From contig JAWXUF010000038.1 in NCBI GenBank assembly GCA_044432865.1, positions 1 to 11,077 on the forward strand: DNA of 11,077 nt, given 5' to 3'. The translations under genes and the position numbers were made by a program. This document shows, one piece after another, positions 5,329-11,077 of this stretch. How positions within the stretch are numbered: position 1 is the first letter of the stretch; each line of letters opens with the position of its first letter. The DNA comes from JAWXUE01 sp044432865. GTDB taxonomy: Bacteria > Bacillota_I > Bacilli_A > Acholeplasmatales > Anaeroplasmataceae. Under the pieces are notes generated by a model. It did no database searches, had not been told where the DNA came from, and saw only the letters and a program-made list of their open reading frames with translations.

Positions 5329-6884
5329 TGAATACTAATAAAATCGATAAAGACAAATTTGTTTTCGCGTCTAATACTGAAAAGATAATGGATCAAAAAT
5401 TAGATACTAAGTCTAGAAGTTATTTACAAGATGCATTATTTAGATTTACGAGAAATAAAGCATCTATAGTTGCATCTATTATTATTGCAATTTTAGTTTT
5501 ATTCTCACTTGTTATTCCTGTAGTTTCTCCATACTCAGTTTCATTTAGTGATGATGTTTATGTGTCTGTTTTACCTAGAAATCAATTATTTGTTGACTTA
5601 AAAATTCCATTTTGGGATGGTGGATCAGATAGCTTAATAAGTTCTGATAGACTTTCATACTATTTAGCAATTAATGAAGAAACTGGTCTTTCTCCAATTA
5701 TGCATGATAAATATGAAGAAGTAGAAGTTGAGAGTTTTTCTGGTTCTATATCAATAAGATATGATGTTAGATTAGATACTTACGATTCAGTTGGAGTACA
5801 ATTCTTATTATTAACAAGAACTGAATACGAAAATTTACAAAAATATCAAGATGAATCAGGTGTTCAAGTAATTTATCCAATTACTGAAAGAACAAAAAGA
5901 CCAACAACTGGTGCTGATTCTGAAAATGCAAACTATTGGTACGAAACTTCTGTAATTGGTACAGGTGCTACACTTACACCAACATTAGATTCAGAAGGTA
6001 ATTTAATTGATATATATTTACCTAACACTGGTGGTGCTGATGATTATACAAGTAAATTAAGAGTTGAAGGAGAAGGAAACTTCGAATATGACTATGCTTT
6101 AAGATCTGGAAGCACTTATCAAGTTAGGGTATTATACAAAGAATACTTTAGTTATTATTATTCTAATGTTCAAGACACAAGAATTAATACACCAACATTC
6201 CTATTTGGTACAACTGATAAAGGTAAAGATATTTTTACTTGTTTAGCGACTGGTGCTAGATTCAGTTTAATGTTAGGGGTAATTGTTGCTGTAGTGAATT
6301 TCTGTATTGGTATCGTATATGGTGCTATACAAGGGTATTACGGTGGTAAACGTGACTTACTTATGAGTCGAATTTGTGAAATTGTAGGGTCAATTCCTAT
6401 GATGATTGTAATTACATTACTAAAATTCCACTTCGAATCAGTTAACGTTGTATTACTATTATTATTATCATTCTTTATAACAGGATGGATGGGAATTGCT
6501 GGTATAACAAGAATGCAATTCTATAGATTTAAAAATCAAGAGTATATATTAGCTGCAAGAACACTTGGAGCAAGTGATAAGAGAATTATGATTAAACATA
6601 TTTTCCCTAATGCAATTGGTACATTAATAACTTCATCAGTACTTACTATTCCTGGAGTAATATTTGCTGAAACATCTTTAAGTTATCTAGGTATTATTAA
6701 TCTAGATTCAAAAGATCGTACATCTGTAGGTACATTACTTGCTGGTGCGCAAGGATTCTTATCTACATATCCACATATGATGATATTCCCTGCGTTAGTA
6801 ATTTGTTTATTAATGTTATCATTCAATTTATTTGGTAACGGTTTACGTGATGCGTTCAATCCATCACTACGTGGAACGGAGTAA
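5328..6884 (+). CDS. oppC: Oligopeptide ABC transporter permease OppC with large extracellular insertion
   Basis: This is the second membrane subunit of the importer. A cytoplasmic N-terminus (1-45) leads into TM1 (about 46-67). About 210 residues then follow (76-288) with no membrane segment, rich in Asp, Tyr, Ser and Thr. The family sequence resumes at FLFGTTDKGKDIF (291-303), equivalent to the usual GTDxxGRD. Five more segments follow, with the EAA loop at about 400-428 (YILAARTLGASDKRI) and the ending NLFGNGLRDAFNP. Total length is 518, against about 290-310 normally. By topology the extra domain lies outside the cell, where it could touch OppA. In pneumococcus the enlarged permease is AmiC, the partner subunit, so the placement here differs. 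The ATG overlaps the oppB stop (TAATG); a weak site TAGGTG (5315-5320) precedes it. Confidence 0.94.
   Translation: MNTNKIDKDKFVFASNTEKIMDQKLDTKSRSYLQDALFRFTRNKASIVASIIIAILVLFSLVIPVVSPYSVSFSDDVYVSVLPRNQLFVDLKIPFWDGGSDSLISSDRLSYYLAINEETGLSPIMHDKYEEVEVESFSGSISIRYDVRLDTYDSVGVQFLLLTRTEYENLQKYQDESGVQVIYPITERTKRPTTGADSENANYWYETSVIGTGATLTPTLDSEGNLIDIYLPNTGGADDYTSKLRVEGEGNFEYDYALRSGSTYQVRVLYKEYFSYYYSNVQDTRINTPTFLFGTTDKGKDIFTCLATGARFSLMLGVIVAVVNFCIGIVYGAIQGYYGGKRDLLMSRICEIVGSIPMMIVITLLKFHFESVNVVLLLLLSFFITGWMGIAGITRMQFYRFKNQEYILAARTLGASDKRIMIKHIFPNAIGTLITSSVLTIPGVIFAETSLSYLGIINLDSKDRTSVGTLLAGAQGFLSTYPHMMIFPALVICLLMLSFNLFGNGLRDAFNPSLRGTE
6878..6881 (+). promoter_or_regulatory. Ribosome site setting the oppD start at 6889
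   Basis: GGAG lies seven bases before ATG 6889, at the very end of oppC. The frame is open back to an ATG at 6832, but those 19 residues overlap oppC, have no ribosome site and are absent from the family. MNKKLEVKNL is a normal OppD beginning. Confidence 0.85.
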
Positions 6885-6888
6885 TATT

Positions 6889-9366
6889 ATGAATAAAAAA
6901 TTAGAAGTTAAAAACTTACAAGTGTCATTCCGTACACAAAACGGATTAGTTAAGGCTGTACGCGATATTTCTTTTGATTTACATACTGGTGAAACTCTTG
7001 CAATAGTAGGAGAATCAGGAAGTGGTAAATCTGTAACAAGTAAATCAATTATCGGTATTCTTTCAGGGAATGCCGTAGTTGAGGGTGGAGAAATTATTTA
7101 TGATGGTCAAGATTTATTAAAAATTCAAGAAGAAGATTTCCATAAATTACGTGGTGATAAAATTGCAATGATCTTCCAAGATCCAATGTCAAGTTTAAAT
7201 CCACTTATGAGAGTTGGGAAACAACTTACAGAAGCTATGCTTTTAAAAGCTAAAATGAGTAAAAAAAGCGCTAAAAATAACTTCAATGAAAAATTAAAAT
7301 TATTAAATGATTATATCAATAAAGTTAATGGTAGTACACCAGAACTTATTGCTAAAAATAACGAAATGATTAAAACATTTGATTCATTTTCAATTAGCAG
7401 CATCGAATTAGAAAATGTTTATAATGAAGCTGTAAGTGCTGCAATTGAATTAAATTTATTAATTGATAATTTCTTATTCTTATTAGATAATAAGCAAGAA
7501 GTTGATTTCAAAAAAACAATTGCATCTGTTATAAGCAAATTTGAAGAAACTAAACATACTTACTTAATAGTTGATAATACAGAATCAATTTCTACAATTG
7601 ATACATTAAGAGTTATTTTAGACAATATTAAAACTGAAAGAAATGTTGATTTAATTGTAAAAACATTAAAAACTGTTCATACATTATTAGATAATGCTAT
7701 GGAAGGTGAAAAGCCAAACTATTTCACTTTAGGTTATTATGTGTTAAAAAACCCTAATGCTGATGTAACTTCTATGAGTATTGAAGAGTTAAATGTTATT
7801 ACTAGAGAATACTTAGATAACAATTTCATGCTAGAATTTATTGAATTAACAGGTAAAGCGCTATGCTCAGCTAATCAAGAGTCTATTGCTAAGAAAAAAG
7901 AATTATTACCAGAAATTAAAGATACATTAACATTCTTTGAAACACAAGAAATGACTGCTAAAATAGCAACTTCTAAAGCTGTTGCATTAGCTAAAAAAAT
8001 TAAAGAATCAATCAATAATGTTGAACTTGTTAAATCAAGTATTCAATATTCTTTTAAAGATATTATTACAAGCTCTATCGATAGATATTATTCTGGTGTG
8101 AAGAAAAATCCTAAAGAACAAAATAGATTTGATAAAGAAACTTTAAAACGTGAAAATATTATTGCAGCTGGAAAAACTCCAAATGGTAAAGTTATTCCTC
8201 CTATGTTAGTTGATTTAGAATTAACTAAACAAAATATTAATCAAATTTTCACAAGATTAATTGAATCAATTGAACAAGAAATTGCTAACCTTGATTCATT
8301 TGATAATGACAAAAAAGCGGTTGAATTAATCGATTTCTTTAAAGAACAAACAACTATTGTAGTTGCAAAAATGAACAAAAAAATAGCTAAAGCTAAAGCT
8401 TTAAAATTATTAGAAGAGGTTGGTATTCCTCAACCACAATTAAGATACAATCAATATCCATTCGAATTTTCAGGTGGGATGCGTCAACGTGTTGTTATCG
8501 CAATTGCATTATCAGCAAATCCAGATATCTTAATTTGTGATGAACCAACAACTGCACTTGATGTTACAATACAGTCTCAAATTCTTGATTTAATTAATAA
8601 ATTAAAAGTTGAACGTAATCTATCTGTAATATTCATTACACATGATTTAGGTGTAGTAGCTAACATGGCTGATAGAGTTGCTGTTATGTATGCTGGTAAA
8701 ATTGTTGAGTATGGAGATTTAAATGAAATTTTCTATTCTCCAGCACATCCATATACTTGGGCATTATTAAGTAGTATGCCAGATTTAGATACTAAAGGAT
8801 CTTTAGAAGCAATTCCAGGGACTCCACCTAACATGATTTATCCACCAGTTGGGGATGCGTTTGCTCCAAGAAATAAATATGCATTACAAGTTGATTTTGA
8901 ACAACAACCACCTTTCTTTAAAATAAGTGATACTCATTATGCAGCAACTTGGTTATTGCATGAAGATGCACCAAAAGTTGATTTACCAGCTGTTGTTAAA
9001 AAAAGAGCTGATAGATTTAAAAATGGTGGTAAACCTGTAAAAGAAGAAGTTGCTGAAGTTAAAGAAGAAGTTAAAGTAGAAGATGCTGAAAAAACTGCTA
9101 AACCAGTTGAAGAGGCTCCTAAAGCTACAGCAGCTCCAAAGAAAGCAGCTACAACTACAAAAACATCAACTACAAAAGCAAAACCTAAGGAAACTACAAC
9201 AAAGGCAGCACCAAAAGATGCTGCAACAACTGTGAAACCAGCTCCTGTAAAAAAAGTAGTTAAAAAAACAACTACAACAACTACAACAATTAAAAAAGCT
9301 GGTGGTTCTACAACTACTGTTGTTGAAACTAAAGAAACATCTGGAGGTGACGTAAATGAGCAATAA
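6889..9366 (+). CDS. oppD: Oligopeptide ABC transporter ATPase OppD with large insertion and Lys/Thr-rich tail
   Basis: This is one of two cytoplasmic ATPases driving peptide import. Numbering from ATG 6889 (825 residues), Walker A is GESGSGKS (41-48), the Q-loop is MIFQDPMSSLNP (95-104), the signature is FSGGMRQ (527-533), Walker B is ILICDEP (547-553) and the switch histidine is H585. All catalytic residues are present. E. coli OppD has 337 residues with about 65 between Q-loop and signature; here there are about 430. Roughly residues 129-498 are therefore an insertion in the helical subdomain, mostly charged, helical and without recognised motifs. The C-terminal region (GDAFAPRNKYA to THYAATWLLHEDAPKV) matches Streptococcus AmiE and lacks the CPF-PRC cysteines of DppD-like proteins. 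From about 710 a low-complexity Lys/Thr/Ala/Pro/Glu tail runs to the end. Its last codons contain the oppF ribosome site and overlap oppF by 11 bases. Confidence 0.93.
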   Translation: MNKKLEVKNLQVSFRTQNGLVKAVRDISFDLHTGETLAIVGESGSGKSVTSKSIIGILSGNAVVEGGEIIYDGQDLLKIQEEDFHKLRGDKIAMIFQDPMSSLNPLMRVGKQLTEAMLLKAKMSKKSAKNNFNEKLKLLNDYINKVNGSTPELIAKNNEMIKTFDSFSISSIELENVYNEAVSAAIELNLLIDNFLFLLDNKQEVDFKKTIASVISKFEETKHTYLIVDNTESISTIDTLRVILDNIKTERNVDLIVKTLKTVHTLLDNAMEGEKPNYFTLGYYVLKNPNADVTSMSIEELNVITREYLDNNFMLEFIELTGKALCSANQESIAKKKELLPEIKDTLTFFETQEMTAKIATSKAVALAKKIKESINNVELVKSSIQYSFKDIITSSIDRYYSGVKKNPKEQNRFDKETLKRENIIAAGKTPNGKVIPPMLVDLELTKQNINQIFTRLIESIEQEIANLDSFDNDKKAVELIDFFKEQTTIVVAKMNKKIAKAKALKLLEEVGIPQPQLRYNQYPFEFSGGMRQRVVIAIALSANPDILICDEPTTALDVTIQSQILDLINKLKVERNLSVIFITHDLGVVANMADRVAVMYAGKIVEYGDLNEIFYSPAHPYTWALLSSMPDLDTKGSLEAIPGTPPNMIYPPVGDAFAPRNKYALQVDFEQQPPFFKISDTHYAATWLLHEDAPKVDLPAVVKKRADRFKNGGKPVKEEVAEVKEEVKVEDAEKTAKPVEEAPKATAAPKKAATTTKTSTTKAKPKETTTKAAPKDAATTVKPAPVKKVVKKTTTTTTTIKKAGGSTTTVVETKETSGGDVNEQ
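9343..9350 (+). promoter_or_regulatory. Strong oppF ribosome site inside the end of oppD
   Basis: GGAGGTGA lies five bases before the oppF ATG at 9356 and within the last codons of oppD, where it encodes Gly-Gly-Asp. It fixes the oppF start and shows that the two ATPase genes are translationally coupled, as expected for subunits needed one to one. Confidence 0.9.
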
Positions 9367-10636
9367 CAAAGAAGTCTTATTAAAAGTTGAAAACCTTCAA
9401 CAATTCTTCAAAATGGGAAGAAGAGAAAATAAAGCTGTTAATGGTGTAAGCTTTGAAATTTATAAAGGTGAAGTATTTGGATTAGTAGGGGAGTCTGGAT
9501 GTGGTAAATCTACAACTGGTCGTTCTATTATTCGTTTATATGACATCACTGGTGGTTCTATTTATTTTAATGGAACAAGAATTGCTGCTGGTACAAGATC
9601 TTATAAAGATGCTGTAGATGCTGCAAAAAAAATAAATAAAGAAGAAATTACTAAATTAAAACAAGATAAAAATGAAGCATTAAGTGACGAATATGCTGAT
9701 GTTGAGGCAATTAATGTAAAATTCAATACATTAATGGCTGAATCAAATGCTAGATTATCAGTAGTTGTTGATGAAAATGCTGCTCTTATTGCCTCTGCAA
9801 AAAGTGATCATGCAAATTGTAATAAATATTTTGCTGCTGCACAAGTTGAAGAAACTCATTTAAAATATAAAGCTTTAATTGAAAATGAAACTGATTTTCA
9901 CAAGGCTAAAAATTTAGAAAATGAATACAAAGCAGCATTAAAATCTGCAAGTAAAGATCGTATCATGAACAAAGTTCAAATGATTTTCCAAGATCCAATT
10001 TCTTCTCTAAATCCACGTATGACTGTAAAAGAAATTATTGGTGAAGGATTAGTAATTAAAGGTGTTAAAGATCAAGAATTTATTGATAAGCAAGTTTTCA
10101 GATTATTAGAATTAGTTGGGTTAGTACCTGAACATGCAAGTAGATACCCACATGAGTTCTCAGGTGGGCAAAGACAACGTATTGGTATCGCTAGAGCAAT
10201 TATTATGAATCCAGAATTAATTATTGCTGATGAGCCAATTTCTGCTCTTGACGTTTCAATTCAAGCTCAAGTAATCAACTTACTAAGCGATTTAAGTAAA
10301 AGTATGGGATTAACTACATTATTCATTGCCCATGACTTAGCTGTAGTAAAATATTTCTCTGATCGTATTGCAGTAATGTATTTTGGTAAGATAGTTGAAT
10401 TAGCAACAAGTGATGAATTATTTAATAATCCATTACATCCTTACACTAAATCTTTACTTTCTGCAATTCCTGTACCAGATCCAGAATTAGAAAGATCTCG
10501 TACAAGATCATCATATAACCCAATTTCTGCGCATGATTATACAGAAGAAGGACCGGTAATGCAAGAAGTAAAACCTGGACATTTTGTATATTGTAATTCA
10601 AAGGAATTAGAAGAGTATAAAAAAAATTTAAAGTAA
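9356..10636 (+). CDS. oppF: Oligopeptide ABC transporter ATPase OppF with insertion before the Q-loop
   Basis: This is the second ATPase, expected to pair with OppD. Walker A is GESGCGKS (45-52), the Q-loop is MIFQDPISSLNPRM (209-222), the signature is FSGGQRQ (268-274), Walker B is LIIADEP (288-294) and the switch histidine is H326 (FIAHD). All are intact. Between the strand GGSIYFNG (66-73) and KVQMIFQDP the family has about 15-25 residues; here there are about 130 (77-204). The extra part is rich in Ala, Lys, Glu and Asn and looks helical or coiled coil. The ending (LSAIPVPDPELER, HDY, KPGHFVYCN, ELEEYKK) resembles AmiF of Streptococcus rather than the cysteine-bearing E. coli OppF tail. 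Length is 426 against about 310-335 normally. ATG 9356 is chosen from the perfect ribosome site five bases upstream; it overlaps oppD by 11 bases. Confidence 0.95.
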   Translation: MSNNKEVLLKVENLQQFFKMGRRENKAVNGVSFEIYKGEVFGLVGESGCGKSTTGRSIIRLYDITGGSIYFNGTRIAAGTRSYKDAVDAAKKINKEEITKLKQDKNEALSDEYADVEAINVKFNTLMAESNARLSVVVDENAALIASAKSDHANCNKYFAAAQVEETHLKYKALIENETDFHKAKNLENEYKAALKSASKDRIMNKVQMIFQDPISSLNPRMTVKEIIGEGLVIKGVKDQEFIDKQVFRLLELVGLVPEHASRYPHEFSGGQRQRIGIARAIIMNPELIIADEPISALDVSIQAQVINLLSDLSKSMGLTTLFIAHDLAVVKYFSDRIAVMYFGKIVELATSDELFNNPLHPYTKSLLSAIPVPDPELERSRTRSSYNPISAHDYTEEGPVMQEVKPGHFVYCNSKELEEYKKNLK

Positions 10637-10660
10637 TATAATATAAAAGGAGGAATATTT

Positions 10661-11053
10661 ATGCAAAGATTTGTAAAATATATTATAACAGCTATTTGTG
10701 GTATAACAATAATGTTCATCCTTTTTATATTACGATCTACATTTGTTCAATCTGATTCACAGATAATTATGAAGGATGTAACTGATGCTTTCTGTTCTGC
10801 AGGTATGTTATTACTATGTTCTGGGGCATTAGTTTTTGTAAGTAATCAAGGTATATTTAACATGTTTACTTATTCATTCAAAAGATTTACTTCTATTTTT
10901 AGAAGTGATGAAACAAAAAAAATGAACAAATTATATTATGAATATAATAGAGATCAATTAGCTTCACCTTCTCCAATGTTGCATTTATTTATTATAGGTG
11001 CACTCTTCTTGGCGATAGGATTAATATTTTTATTAATATATTCTAATATGTAA
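10661..11053 (+). CDS. Small membrane protein resembling DUF3899
   Basis: This 130-residue protein has three predicted membrane segments, at about 6-26, 43-64 and 105-127. After the second segment comes a basic cytoplasmic-looking stretch (TYSFKRFTSIFR, then KKMNKLYYEYNRDQ). The pattern GMLLLCSGALVFVSNQGIFNMFTYSFKRF recalls DUF3899 proteins of Firmicutes, whose function is unknown and which carry a G-rich helix, FD/FN and a Y-YSF-R motif. This family assignment is from memory of the pattern and needs a profile search. A strong ribosome site AAAAGGAGG (10645-10653) lies seven bases before the ATG. It follows oppF by 24 nt with no terminator or promoter between, so it is probably the last or next gene of the opp operon. 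The stop is TAA at 11051; the window ends 24 bases later. Confidence 0.78.
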   Translation: MQRFVKYIITAICGITIMFILFILRSTFVQSDSQIIMKDVTDAFCSAGMLLLCSGALVFVSNQGIFNMFTYSFKRFTSIFRSDETKKMNKLYYEYNRDQLASPSPMLHLFIIGALFLAIGLIFLLIYSNM

Positions 11054-11077
11054 AAAAAAGACATTTAACTATATAAT

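Noticed and set aside
6832..6888. An upstream ATG that would add 19 residues to OppD
   Set aside because: It lies inside oppC in another frame, has no ribosome site and gives a non-family N-terminus; ATG 6889 has GGAG seven bases upstream.
6889..9366. OppD as a fusion of two genes or a frameshift product
   Set aside because: A single set of ABC motifs in correct order flanks the insertion in one uninterrupted frame, so it is one ATPase with an insertion.
9166..9369. Minus-strand Cys/Ser/Phe-rich open frame
   Set aside because: It is the complement of the ACT/AAA-rich OppD tail; the odd composition comes from low-complexity DNA.
10537..10719. Minus-strand 60-codon open frame spanning the oppF end and the next gene start
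   Set aside because: It overlaps two supported genes and has no ribosome site.
11054..11077. Possible terminator or next promoter at the right edge
   Set aside because: Only 24 bases remain, with an A-run and no complete hairpin or promoter pair.

Overview
This AT-rich window comes from a low-GC Gram-positive or wall-less bacterium. Eight genes are present, one of them cut by the left edge. All eight end in TAA, and every tryptophan is encoded by TGG, even in the Trp-rich binding protein, so UGA is not read as Trp. Strong GGAGG-type ribosome sites, extended -10 promoters, cre-like operators and Opp ATPases with Mollicutes-style insertions fit an Acholeplasma/Izemoplasma-like or Erysipelotrichia/RF39-type lineage better than a true Mycoplasma. 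This assignment is an inference; no rRNA or taxonomic marker is present apart from trpS.

Left part (1-1381): the C-terminal third of a polar amino-acid ABC transporter ATPase (GlnQ family) reads rightward. It meets trpS (tryptophanyl-tRNA synthetase), which reads leftward, at a shared hairpin terminator with a perfect 17-bp stem. A 398-bp divergent region (1382-1779) follows. It holds two overlapping promoters for trpS, three CcpA/LacI-type cre-like palindromes, and one extended -10 promoter for the operon on the right.

Right part (1780-11053): a complete oligopeptide-type ABC importer operon, oppA-oppB-oppC-oppD-oppF, followed by a small three-helix membrane protein resembling DUF3899. The lipoprotein gene oppA is separated from oppB by two hairpins, one GC-containing and one almost pure AT with a 23-bp stem ending at the oppB ribosome site. 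From oppB on, genes are tightly packed: oppB/oppC overlap by 1 nt, oppC/oppD are 4 nt apart, oppD/oppF overlap by 11 nt, and the last gene follows 24 nt after oppF. This points to one polycistronic message with oppA probably expressed at a higher level.

The importer is conventional in its catalytic motifs but unusual in its architecture. Only OppB has the usual size. OppA is 817 residues with an extra segment in its N-terminal half. OppC carries about 210 extra residues predicted outside the membrane between TM1 and TM2. OppD carries about 370 extra residues after its Q-loop plus a histone-H1-like Lys/Thr/Ala tail. OppF carries about 125 extra residues before its Q-loop. The C-termini of OppD and OppF match the cysteine-free Streptococcus AmiE/AmiF style. 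The most distinctive things here are these paired insertions, the oppA-oppB double hairpin and the multi-cre control region. I see no mobile element, CRISPR array, tRNA or phage gene.
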